The position numbers and the translations under genes were made by a program. Positions 36,978-47,285 of a DNA stretch of 62,444 nt are shown here, in pieces. Location: assembly GCA_019155205.2 (NCBI GenBank), contig JAHNZQ020000308.1:5168063-5230506 (forward strand). The letters are read 5' to 3'. Under the pieces are notes generated by a model. It was not told the origin of the DNA, did not search any database, and saw nothing but the letters and a program-made list of their open reading frames with translations. How positions within the stretch are numbered: the first letter of the stretch is position 1; every line of letters starts with the position of its first letter. This DNA is from Gracilaria vermiculophylla (taxonomy: Eukaryota > Rhodophyta > Florideophyceae > Gracilariales > Gracilariaceae).

Positions 36978-38076
36978 CTACAGATCAACGAATCGCGTCG
37001 TATACTCCGCTTCGAGGCGAGCTTTTGCCGTGAGCGCTCGGCTCTCGAAGAACTCCGACAGGCTTTCCTTGATGGCCGCCATCGAGGCTCGATCCACCCG
37101 GACCTTGTGGTGTTCTAAGACCCAGGCACAAGCCTCGCGCAGAGCCTCTACAGGAGAAGCCGGAGCAGGACGGCCCGTCACCAGGCACGCCTGCACCAAC
37201 TCCTGGAAGGCAGCACCCAGAGCCGCAGAGGATAACCCGCCCAATGGTTCCCCCGAAGCGGCAATCTCCGTTAACGGAACAACAACCGCCACGGAGGAGC
37301 CGCGGACGACGGACCAGCTGGGACAGGGGCTTCCCAAAGAGACTCTGCAGGCACCGCCACGGAGGTCGGCAGAGCCAAGGACGGAGTCGGCGAAACCAGA
37401 GGTGACGGCGGTAAGGGAAATAAAACGCTCCGCAGGCGAGGCTGAAGTGCAGGCGCAAGTACGCTCCGCAGTCTGGGTTGCATCACCGGGGCCGAAGCTG
37501 CCGGGACAGGAGTAATCTCGTCCTCTTCCATAGGAACCACGCCGGTCATCACTTTGGGAGGATCCGGCATTGCGGCGAGACGCGGCGTTATAACCTCAGG
37601 AGGCGCACCCATACATTGGGGCGAAATCGTTACCCAACGAGGCGTATGAGTCGCCAGGCTCTCCATCAAGGGGTCATAGTCGGGGACGCGAAGCCTCGGC
37701 ACCTGAGGAACCCGAGAAGGCAAAAGACGGAAACCCTGTCGTGGAACTGAACGAAGACCCGCGTGGCACGATGGTCGAAGTGCTTCACTAGGCTGAATGG
37801 CTTACCGGTAGAGGTGTGATACACCTCAGGATTGGATGGAGACGCAGGCGCCGGGGTGCGAGAAGTCATGCCAAAGGTGTATAAAGCTGGACAAATGGCG
37901 ACCGAACGTGTCGTAGCACCTGAGGAGAGTGATCTGACGCCACTTTGGGAACCGCCCGCGGGTATACGCCCAACCAGAGAGGGAGCCGCGTCGAGACGCC
38001 ATCGTGGAATTCTCGGAGGGGACGGAAAACCAGAGGTGGGCGAGGTATGGAGCACCATGGCTGGGAGCAAGTTCAT
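36978..38076 (-). pseudogene. Antisense proline-rich reading region between chromodomain and 3' LTR of element B
   Basis: On the strand opposite to the retroelement, three successive frames (38076-37666, 37723-37271, 37337-36978) read like one protein broken by two frame changes. The first part has TSGFPSPPRIPRW and GKPFSLVKHFDHRATRVFVQ. The middle is Pro/Val/Ala-rich (VVPMEEDEITPVPAASAPVM). The last is helical and charged (ASPVEALREACAWVLEHHKV, then ESLSEFFESRALTAKARLEA) and ends at TAG. I recognise no family. Some plant LTR elements, such as Grande, carry antisense genes at this place, so a captured or accessory antisense gene is a reasonable inference. Sense-strand frames also exist here (37030-37515), and coding strand is not proven. 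I see no equivalent in element C. Confidence 0.4.
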
Positions 38077-38578
38077 ATCCAGTGGAGACCGACGGAGGCG
38101 CAGAAGAGAAGATGATGAGATGCTGCACCTTCACGGAGACGGAACGAGCGGACGCGATGAATAGAGTGTTTCTCAAAAGGGAATCCTCGAAGGAATCGGA
38201 GCGTCAAATGCCTCGAGGGATTCAGTAACCAGTCCGGACCGACCAACACTCCGGCCATAGAGGTTGAACGTCTGCGCGGCACACGGGACGCTGAAGTTGA
38301 GAGTTTTCTCACGCCGCTGACTGGTGCAGCGTCACCGACATGTTACGCCAAGGAAGAGAAGACGAAGCCGGGTCAAAGAGGACCAGGGCCCGCAAACACC
38401 GCAAGGGATAAAACACGAGCTCGCGGTGGTACGCCGCGCAGGAGTATGGAAGTATGAAGGAACGCCTGAACGAGAGGCTGTACCACATCGCCGGAGGCCG
38501 CACTGGCATCAACACCGATAGGAGCCACCCAGGCATTGAGCTATTGGAAGCTGCACCTCGAGGACGTGGTGCAATTTA

Positions 38579-38589
38579 GGAAAGGGGGT
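38579..38589 (+). other. Polypurine tract of element B
   Basis: AGGAAAGGGGG lies immediately before the 3' LTR (one base from its TG), the expected plus-strand primer. Confidence 0.8.
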
Positions 38590-38590
38590 A

Positions 38591-39142
38591 TGTAGTACAG
38601 TGGCTCCTAAGAAAATATGGTGGTAGGGCTTTATGGAGTGATATTTCTAAGGAGGTCTCGTATTATATTAAGTGAGCCATGTGGCACATAATGCGGCCGC
38701 GTTTGCTTCAGTATCCTTAAGAAACGGTAGAATTTATATTTATTTTAGTTAAATTGTGCGAGTAATTACTACAGTACTGAGACCTGCCGAGGTGGGCTCC
38801 CGGCTTGATACTTAATCTGCGAATCGAGCTCCACATGTGGGGAAGTAAACCAAGCACTTTTGAGTCTGCATCCATTTTTCCGATCGGAGACTCTCGTCGA
38901 TCATCCTAACGCTTCTAAGCCGCCGATCCCCAGGTCGCCTCGTAGCAGCCCCTGTAGGAGCATTGTCTGCCCAGTGAACCTCCCCCTCCGCGTGGTGTTT
39001 GCGGATTCCCTATAAGAATTCTCCCGGCTCGCGACAGCGATTACCGGAGACCACCTGTAGGAACTTGCAACTTTTAAGTCAACAAAATCTTCCAACGGAC
39101 GTTGTGCTCTAGTACCTCGAAATGAGAACTGACAGTACCACA
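38591..39142 (+). repeat. 3' LTR of element B
   Basis: It starts TGTAGTACAGTGG and ends ACAGTACCACA, 552 bp. It pairs with 30337-30887 along its whole length. Confidence 0.95.
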
Positions 39143-40130
39143 AAAAAAGCCTTTTTTACAGAGGGTTCATGGGTTTCAACTCTTTCCAGTTGAAAATAAT
39201 ACATTCTTTCTTACCCCTCGGAAATACTCCGTGAGAGAGATTGGTAACGTTAGATTGGGTAGGTTAGTGTCAGCAAATGTTCCCATAGCCTAGAGAGTAC
39301 TCAGTATACAAACCAATCGATGCATATCGGCTTCTGTTCGATTTGAATTCCGACGAACAAGCACGATAGCGAACTTTCTTCTTAGAAAGGAAAGCCTTTA
39401 AGACAGGTAACCGGAAGAAAGTACCTTGAACTTCTAAACACTGAGAAAGCGATGATTGTCTCGAAAGAGAATCTCTATATTTTCCATCCTATTCGTCACA
39501 CGAATCATCCGGGTCTTCATATAATAGTTAAATCTTCAGCACTTTTGCGCAAGTGCTTTCAACGCACCTAGGAGTTTTAGAATGGAGCTCGCATATTCTT
39601 TGAGAAGACGAATGTCATCCGAAAAGTCCCGGGGAAGTGAATCAGCCTATCTGCAACCACGTTCGGTCGCTTGCTCCAAGAGGGAGATGTGTGCGGCATA
39701 AAACGTGTCCAAGCTCGACTCCAGAATACGGAAAGCAGCTGTATCTAAACGTTGAGAATTGTTACCAACACACAGACCAAACATGTGAAAAACGGCTGGG
39801 ACAACGGCTTGTGGGACCAATGCGGTAATAAAATATATATCTGGCCATTCGTATCAATCCCTTATGATTCCATGTTGTCCGATAGGGGTCTTGGCGAGTA
39901 CGAGGCATGCGGCGCGGCGGCATCAGGGGAACCCTTCCTTCTCAAGGATCCGGTTACAGTATGCGGCGTTCCGCAAACAGGGGTATACGGTTTCCTCGAT
40001 CACGAAATGGGCAGGCACGGGATGAAAACCAGAGATAAGAAAAAATCCAATCAGGAACCAAAAACGACAAAGATTAAAATCAATATCAAACTTCGTTTCA
40101 AAGTCAGGAGATAACTCACATAGCAAAACC
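39143..40130 (-). mobile_element. Element D, 5' segment displaced by element B
   Basis: The minus strand entering the right flank of B reads FPRGKKE and NWKELKPMNPL, then a stop and KRLF. Across B this joins the left-flank reading HYYWFDDYAFNRSKKDTG. Element B's own gag has IPPREKS, SPLNDLFAKVVDYGTYRL and ND at the same position, so the two flanks are halves of one gag. How far D extends to the right is unclear. No LTR was recognised. Confidence 0.5.
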
Positions 40131-41313
40131 ATGGATACGGTGTCTCTGAAGGCTTTCAATACCTCGCTCTATTGGGGATGTATTCTCAGAGATGAGCCCT
40201 CCAAGCACTATCAAGGTAGGCGTAGCTCTGCGGAATGCGGTTGGATATACCTAAGATGGTCTCGGAGTATCGAAGTCAAAGAGACATATCCAAATAGGGA
40301 AGATTCTAGAGAGGGGAGAAAAAAAGAGAAAATAGAAGAGAAACTGAAGCGTATTGCAAAGCGATTAAGCAAAAAAAGGCGCAACAGCGAAGAATAACCC
40401 AAGACGAGTCGAAATATAGTGGCAGCAATAAAAGAGAATACTGTATAACATCAGATCCAAACTAGTAAATACATGCAACTATTCAGTGACAGGAAACGCA
40501 TAAGCGTCCCATGCTCAAACGCGATTTTCCGTGAGGATAGTCACGCTTTGCAAGACAAAACGACTCAGAGCCGAGCTTGGTGGACGTCAGTGTATAAGGC
40601 GCATCAACTGTAACATGTCACTTCTATACTGGACCAGCACCGCAATATAGTCTGGAACTTCTCTCTAATACAATAACTTCAATAGATACTATTATCAACA
40701 CGTTTTGAGTAAGCGCCACCACGGCGAGTGAAAACGCGGGCACGTGCCTGATGCGTGACGCACGATTGTGCGGGACGGAAAAGCACGAAAAAAGATCCAG
40801 ATCCCATCTCGAGAGGCTCATCATAATATTGATAGGCCACGCGCTCCTGGGCTACTTTTAGTGTGATAAATTGCACTTTATATTCCACCGCGAGCGTTTG
40901 CGTTGTTCCTTTCAGCCAACTGCAGCGTCTACGAAAGACACATTTTCGTTTATCTTTTCTGCCACAGCCTCAAGTATTTTTTTTTGTTTCATCACAATAT
41001 GGCGTATGCGCTTTGGCTACTGGAACTTCACAAGCAATTACCACGTCTTGCATGGCGGTGAATTGAGACTTCGCCTTGATTCCGGCGTTACCACTTTTAC
41101 TACTTCACTTTTTATTCCTTTTATTGGAGCAATCTGCTATAGCTTTCTGGATTTCAGGATATTGCTGATAATTTTCATAAACGTTTACCGCCAAGACAAA
41201 AAACACTTGTTTTTCATCGTGATTCACAAATGTGTTCACGGTTCTTAAAAAACTACTCATTATTCAGCAACATTATAATTGTTGCATTGCAAAATTCTGT
41301 ATCGTTGCTATTA
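40131..41313. other. No supported gene; possible remainder of element D
   Basis: Short frames such as 40131-40397 (a Lys/Glu-rich tail) and 40871-41248 (hydrophobic C-terminus) lack recognisable motifs. Confidence 0.35.
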
Positions 41314-43356
41314 CAGTGGGGTACACGCAGTAGTGCCACTATGAGCCAAAGGCGTTTGACAGGCACTAATGCGAGTTGGGCAATATTCAAAACAACAAAT
41401 CCAACCCTCTCGTTCACCGGGTGACCTTCACCCCAATAACTCAGTAATGAGCATTTGACGTTCATCCTTCGACGTCTCACTCCGTTTTGCTCGCAGCAGA
41501 GCTGTTTTGGCTCTTCTCAAGTAAAAAACAGCATCAGACACTGCACTGTTCACAGCAACCTCTTCAATGCCTTGAAAAAGCAACTGTATATCATGCTCAC
41601 AAGGCAGCGGTACAACAATCCCATTGTCCTCATCACTATCCGCAACCTCCACCTCTTTCTCTCCATGCTCTTCCACTACATCAACAATATCGAGCGCATC
41701 CTCGACCATAGCCTCACGCACGTCATAATCCTCTTCAATATTTACCCACTTCTCAACATCACAAGCCTCAATAGTTTCAAAAACCTGCTCTTTAAAAGGA
41801 TCAGTAGCTGTAACGTGAATTGATAACGTGCGTATCGCTTCAATCATTTCCGTTACAGTGCTCTTATCCTCATGTCTGTTAGACATCTTTCCTTCTACAG
41901 AGTTAATATCTGCTTCATAAAGCACTGGCAAAGCCTTTGCTTTTCGCCAACATCTTGCAATCGCAGTAAAACTTACTTCTTCCCAGCTCGTATGAACGAG
42001 ATGGCACACATACAGCATATGTGGGTCAAATCCATCCTTTAAGCCCCGCATTCCTCTCTTCGCTAATGATGCGTTTCGCCGAGCCTTCCTTGTTTCAACA
42101 TCTTCAACGATTTTGCGCAAAAGGAGTGCACGATACCTCCGTTTAAATGCCGCGATAACTTCCATGTCCATCGGTTGATGAATTGATGTGCAGTTCGGAG
42201 GGAGGGTGAGTACCTGTATTTGCCCTATTATGCCCGCCAAATCAGAAGCATGTGGGCCGCAATTATCCATGAGGACGACACATGGGCGAGATGTAAACTT
42301 TCGTACAAATGGGAGGAAGATGCTAAGAAACCACTTCCGAAACGTTGTAGTATCCGACCATGCGTTCTTTTGAATTAAATAAGGAACTGGAGGTGACCCC
42401 AAGCGGAAGCAACGAAGATTCTTGGCGGTACCGATAATAGCCATTGGGGCTTTTGCAGATCAGTCCGCGTTGGTACAAACTTAGGTCGGAATTCTGTCCT
42501 TGGCTTTCATTGCTTTGGTGCCTCGAACAGACTTGCGGGATTCATGAAAAGCTAAAGATGTTCTTCGTGGGAGAAGTTTGTAGAACAATCCTGTCTCGTG
42601 AAACGTTAAAGATACAGTCAATGTCGTACTGCTTCAGGTTTTCTCATAACAAACTCATTGCTGCAGCAACTTTTTCAGCCAATACGCTCCCAGCTTCTCC
42701 AGACAATGAAACGGATCGAAGCCCATACCGCTTGACAAACTTTGATACCCATCCATTGAGAGCCCGAAATTGTCCCAACTTACTTTTGAGTTGCCAAGAG
42801 TCAGATGTTAATAGTAGCCGATCGCAAGCCATAAGTGCTTTCTGCTGGATAACACTTTTGGTGACTGGTAATTTTGCAGATCTGACAACCTGCAAAAACT
42901 TGAAAACATTCTTCTCTATTGCCTCAAATGGTGGTGGGCGTATAGTTTTGGAGTGCAGAGATAATGGATTGTTTTGTTCATGCTGCAGAAGATGATCTGT
43001 GGAGCGTTTAATGTTGGTAACAGTGCGTCGGGATATGGAGAACTGACGCATAGCGGTTGATGCATTACATCCTGTTCAAAGCATTCGAGCAATTTGAATT
43101 TGCTGACCGATGGTGAGTCTGGTTCTCTTTTTGATGGGCTGAGATGATGGCGATATCATTGCGGCTGCTGCCTCTTGTCGGGGAGAGCGGATGGCACCGC
43201 TTGGAGATCTTCAGATCGTTTCGCGGTCGTATTTGCCCTGTTTGTGAGCAGTGCTCCTACATCTCCCGCCAAGGTGTGCCGCGTTAGCAAAAGTGGCACT
43301 ATTTAGAGGACAGCACTGCTCAAAGTGGCACTCTTGCGAGGCCCCATCCTGTACTG
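41314..43356 (-). mobile_element. pogo/Tigger-like DNA transposon, decayed
   Basis: Length is 2043 bp. The left end begins CAGTGGGG and has AGTGCCACTATGAGC 21 bp in. The right end, read inward, begins CAGTACAGGATGGGG and has AGTGCCACTTTGAGC about 30 bp in. These are imperfect terminal inverted repeats with the CAGT start common in this group. The left end is preceded by TA as expected. The right end is followed by GA, so the second TA is lost. AGTGCCACT recurs a third time subterminally (near 43295), a possible transposase site. Confidence 0.8.
41428..43159 (-). pseudogene. pogo-family transposase (CENP-B-like DNA binding plus DDE_1), inactivated
   Basis: The N-terminal part (ATG at 43159, then 43051-42644) has a psq-type helix-turn-helix (LTIGQQIQIARML, SISRRTVTNI) and a Tc5/CENP-B-like second DNA-binding region (ALNGWVSKFVKRYGLRSVSL). 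The C-terminal part (42444-41428, 338 codons) is the DDE_1 endonuclease, with VVLMDNCGPHASDL carrying the second Asp and LPPNCTSIHQPMDMEVI the third. Where the first catalytic Asp is expected (YNMDET in relatives) the text reads DCIFNVSRDRIVL. An in-frame stop lies near 43074, and stops with a frame change lie at about 42450-42560. It is therefore not functional. Such transposases excise and insert the element at TA sites. Confidence 0.85.
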
Positions 43357-45069
43357 GAGATTTCGGTACGTAATTTTTAGATATAAAAGTAGGATTCCGT
43401 ATGCGCAAAATCTCTAATATACCGGACACTATATTTTCTTATACATTATCAAGTAGTATAACAAATGCAACCTCTGATAAGATTTTTAACGAGAAAAATA
43501 GTTTTCATATTTTGCCGCGGCTCTCTTATACGTTTTGTGCATAAGCACTGCCCACTAGTCTGGATAGTTTAGGAAAAGATTCCCATTTTCTAAAAAAAAT
43601 AAAAAGGCTTTATTTTTGCGCTTTTGCAATGACGTTTTGTGATCCGAAGTATTCAATTTAAAAATTTCAAAATCTGCCTTAGATTGTTGTGTTTGATTTA
43701 AAACAGGTACATCTTGATCATTTGGCCAAACGGACATTTCCGTCTTGAAACCTTAGCATTTATGCTTGCCGCTGAAATGTTTTTTCCACTGTGCAATGAT
43801 TTTAGGTAGGCGAAAGGAATACTGAAGGCTTATAGCAGTGACTTACCGACAAGAATTCTTTTTATGGCAACCTTGATTCTGTAGCATCTTTTACAAATTG
43901 CATTGAGCATCATTATTCATATCATAACTAGTATTTATCTCAAGAGATTTACAGCTACCACATTTGATTATCATTCGTTCAAAAGTAAAATCAGTCATGC
44001 TGAAAATATTTCCAAGAAAATCTCACTTTTCTGCATGTTTTCGTGTACTCATCACCATGAAAAGACATATTTCAGAGTAGTAATTTTTTCCCCACCTTTG
44101 CTACAGTTCTATTTCTGGTGTAAAATTCAGGAAACAACAAACTAGATTTCGTTGAGTTCAGCAGACGAAAAATTGTTCATTTTCAGAATAATAAATGATT
44201 CATTTTGCATAAAAAATGAATCGTAAATAAAACTGTGTGTACCATCTTCTTCGTCGAAGAAGGAAATTAATATTATACTAAACTTAATCAAATTGTCATT
44301 GAAAAAAAGGCAGTGTACAGTAGTTAAAGAGCAGAATTTTATTTTTCAGAACCAACGCCAGACATTTAAGTTGAAGCACAGATAGAAGTATTGGGACACA
44401 CAGAACCACAAAGATAGTCCACAAGCCACACTGTCGTCAAATATTCTCCCGAAGACAGTCTTCAAGTTCCACTGTCGTCAAATAATGTCTCGAAAACAGT
44501 CTTTAATCTACATTGTCTTCGAGTATTGAATAGAATAAGATTTTGTCAATTTAAGCTTGAATAGATACCGCAACACATTACCTACTTTTCAAGTAAGAGA
44601 GTCAGCTGTTCTCCAACGAGAATCAGGCACACTTTTGTACCACATATTACGCTCCGTAGTGTTACAAAAGTACTCCTGGGAATATCTCGTCTTTGAAAGG
44701 AGTGATTGTAAAAGAATATCAGTTTTATACACACTCGTAGAGTACCTGTGTAAAATGCGTATCACTACAGGTTTTTTTATCTTCTATGTTCTTCCGGTTC
44801 TTTATAGCTACGAGAAATGGTGTTTTTCTTGCGTTTCAAAATTTTAAGTAGAATGCTACAGGCTACATTGGGATAGTTCTTTTTACACAAAACTTCTTGG
44901 ATGGGCGGAAGAATTTTTTTGTAACAGAGAGAATGTAATGATTGGCTTATTGAAACGGTTTTATCTTGGGATCTTGTATGGAGATTGACTCGACGTGGGT
45001 GACCCGTAGTCTAATACCTTTTCAAGAGGTGACAAAAATATGAGGAACTCTCGCCCATTTTTTTAATGT
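43357..45069. other. AT-rich intergenic sequence, no supported gene
   Basis: Several short frames on both strands have no recognisable features. It contains a tandem hairpin repeat at 44430-44528. Confidence 0.5.
44430..44528. repeat. 41-bp tandem repeat (about 2.4 units), each with a hairpin
   Basis: Units begin ACTGTCGTCAAATA at 44430, ACTGTCGTCAAATA at 44471, and a partial ATTGTCTTCGAGTA at 44512. Within unit 1, ACTGTCGTC and GAAGACAGT form a near-perfect inverted repeat, and unit 2 keeps a weaker version. Confidence 0.85.
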
Positions 45070-46749
45070 CTACCACCCCAAGTAGTAAGGCTCTTTCTCT
45101 TCTTCTAGCCATCCTGGAGACCGCATCGAAAACCATTCACGCAGGACAAGTTCCGCTGAACAAAATGCCCCTTCAAGCCATCCATGTCGATCCGAATAGG
45201 CTTCTCCAGCGATAAAAATAGTTTCATCCAAATATGGCCTTCTTATGAATGGAGCTACCTCCCAACCTTTTGCCCCAGGTTTCCAATGGTGATATGCCCC
45301 ACCTTCTGGATCTTTAGACCAATCTACGTATGCTGTCATTACTGGTCTCGGCAGTTCAACATCGACAGAGTGGACTTGCTGCAGTTGTGCCATCACCTCC
45401 TCAACAACAAACGAGTTTGCTTGCTCAAAACCTCGCTTTTGGTGAATTTTCTCGCCTGATTGGTCTGCTCGGCTTTCACTTCTTTCGTTCCTAACATTGC
45501 CTTGATCTTGCAATATCTGCCAAAATTTGCAAGCATTCATATCAACATAGCTTGCCAAAACAGTGGATAATCCAGATTTTCTTTCCGACGGTAAGTAGAA
45601 GCTTTGTCGAATCGGAAGATTAGTCACCGTTTTTGCCTTGTCACCTATATTATTCTTCCACCATGCCTCCTTGAAGACAAAGTACAGCTTTATACAAGGG
45701 ATACGTTGGACACTATCCAAAGCGTTCTTTAGATTTTCCTTTCTGGAGGAAGTTTTTACAAATAGATGAGATGAAGGGTCCAAGAGCTCGATACCCCGCT
45801 GAGGGATGCAAAGAATTATGTGTTTTGCAAAAGTTTCCAGTTTGATGTTGTTTTCGACTTTCTCAAGAATGAGCTTATATTCTGGTGTCCCAGATCTGTT
45901 CTTCTCAAAAGCAAGCAATTTGTGTCCCCGACAAACTTGACCCCCAGCTCTCGTTATCTCATCTTCTAGATATTGCATTACAAATCCGAGACCGCCTTTT
46001 ACTGTACGGTACTTGCATTCTTGGGTGAAATCTTCAACATAGGCTTCGAGCCCGTATCCAGCAGATGAGTAATAGGTCGAATCGTAACCATCACAACGCC
46101 GAATATACTCATACGTCTCTGTATCCAGTTGATCGCGAAGAACTTGATCGAGAGACATATCGTTTAACAACCAATTCTCATAAGGTCCAGGAAATCTATA
46201 GGTCAGAGTCTGCTTAACCTCGTTCCATTTTTTGTGACAATTAGTGGGATCATTTCTCAATTCTTGAATGGAAAATCCGTCTGCCATCAATACATCAGAT
46301 ACAACCATTTCCAAAATACTCTCAGCAGACTTTCCTACCCGTCTGTTGCCATGTTTAGAAATGGTACGATGTGATGCGGTTTCCGATGCGTCAAGGCTGA
46401 GATGCTTTCGTCCGTGCCGGCCATTTTCGTGATAGAAGGTAGTGAATTCAAAGTCGGTGGTAGAAACATTTGTGTTTTTAGCAATGACGTTTTCTATAAG
46501 GGAAGTGATTAACTTCTGGTTTGATAAGTAACGCATTGCCCCAAGTTCTGCAACGCCAGAGTTGGGATGTAGCTTGACAGAATTGATTCGACCTCCTATT
46601 CGTTGCCTTGCTTCGTAAACTGTAACTTTCAGGTTTTTGGGACTACCGTTGATGTCCAAACCCGTCAAAAGGCGATAGGCACAAAACAGACCTGCTGCAC
46701 CAGCTCCAATGACTGCAACATCAATCTCTTGTTTCGCTGGAACGTTCAT
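45070..46749 (-). CDS. Flavin-containing amine oxidase, L-amino-acid-oxidase-like
   Basis: This 559-residue flavoenzyme probably oxidises an amine or L-amino acid to the imino product, releasing H2O2. The FAD fold is clear: VAVIGAGAAGLFCAYRL at 12-28, then VTVYEARQRIGGRINSV at 42-58 (adenosine-binding Glu and the GG doublet), then AELGAMRYL, typical of L-amino-acid oxidases and tryptophan-monooxygenase relatives. The C-terminus has IFIAGEAYSDRHGWLEGA, the closing FAD motif of this group, near 510-530. Length fits the family (about 500-600). No signal peptide is evident at the chosen ATG, so it is predicted to be intracellular. Red algae are known to have L-amino-acid oxidases used in defence, but substrate cannot be read from sequence. 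The gene is single-exon and divergent from the GhrA-like gene across 536 bp. Confidence 0.88.
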   Translation of the reverse strand: MNVPAKQEIDVAVIGAGAAGLFCAYRLLTGLDINGSPKNLKVTVYEARQRIGGRINSVKLHPNSGVAELGAMRYLSNQKLITSLIENVIAKNTNVSTTDFEFTTFYHENGRHGRKHLSLDASETASHRTISKHGNRRVGKSAESILEMVVSDVLMADGFSIQELRNDPTNCHKKWNEVKQTLTYRFPGPYENWLLNDMSLDQVLRDQLDTETYEYIRRCDGYDSTYYSSAGYGLEAYVEDFTQECKYRTVKGGLGFVMQYLEDEITRAGGQVCRGHKLLAFEKNRSGTPEYKLILEKVENNIKLETFAKHIILCIPQRGIELLDPSSHLFVKTSSRKENLKNALDSVQRIPCIKLYFVFKEAWWKNNIGDKAKTVTNLPIRQSFYLPSERKSGLSTVLASYVDMNACKFWQILQDQGNVRNERSESRADQSGEKIHQKRGFEQANSFVVEEVMAQLQQVHSVDVELPRPVMTAYVDWSKDPEGGAYHHWKPGAKGWEVAPFIRRPYLDETIFIAGEAYSDRHGWLEGAFCSAELVLREWFSMRSPGWLEEEKEPYYLGW

Positions 46750-47285
46750 TTGGCAGTAATGTAGAAGGAACTGCCTGCAAGCTTCAGAATCAGAAGTAAA
46801 ACGACGTTCTGCTCATGCACGACTATATGGCTTCGCTGCTTCTCAGTCTTAAACGCATTTCTGCAACAGGCGTTTTTCGCCTTTTCAATGACATCTCTCA
46901 AGTTTTGAATACACAAGCGTGGTATAAAGCAGAGGAGTGTGAATTGTTTTTCTCGAGAGACTATCATTACATCAAAGATTCCTAGAATTGATTGGTTTAA
47001 CGGTGTGTCGTCAAGAGCTCTCGTTTGCCTCTCTGCACCACATATTGTCAGAGAATTTCCCGAAAGACCTAGGGGTTTTCCTCTTGAGATTTCATTGTCT
47101 TCAGGCTTGCTATATAAGATTAATGCTCAGTTGTAATGTAAAATTGATCGAGCAAGTCAACTATACCTAGCTTGTGAGAAAAAGCATCAACTCGCTCTGT
47201 AGCAAAGAGCACTGGCCTTTGTTTGTACCTGTGAAGCAGAACAGCTTTACGAATCAGTCCTTCAAGTTTCTCAATAAATTCTGGT
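46750..47285. promoter_or_regulatory. Divergent intergenic region of the amine oxidase and GhrA-like genes
   Basis: This 536-bp space must hold promoters for both genes. TATATAAG at 47111-47118 and GTATAAAG at 46921-46928 are TATA-like on the plus strand. The former lies 168 bp before the GhrA-like ATG, so a 5' UTR of about 140 nt would follow. No clear TATA is seen for the minus gene. Confidence 0.4.

Larger units (their letters stand above)
30337..39142 (+). mobile_element. Full-length chromovirus, family 1 (element B), inactive, nested in element D
   Basis: An 8.8-kb Ty3/gypsy element bounded by direct LTRs (30337-30887 and 38591-39142), with a primer-site region, gag, protease, RT, RNase H, integrase and chromodomain in canonical order and a purine tract before the 3' LTR. 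Its pol carries many stops, and key residues are lost in RT (V-D-N for Y-x-D-D) and integrase (second Asp and Glu replaced). LTRs have diverged visibly, so the insertion is old. Flanks are AACAA (30332-30336) and AAAAA (39143-39147), a weak 5-bp duplication. Confidence 0.92.

Noticed and set aside
37030..37515. 161-codon sense-strand frame in element B after the chromodomain
   Set aside because: It overlaps the antisense region. The antisense reading has better hydrophobic/charged patterning and a clean end, though strand choice is not proven.
44428..44530. Possible CRISPR-like array
   Set aside because: The units are contiguous 41-bp tandem copies without unique spacers, in a eukaryotic context.
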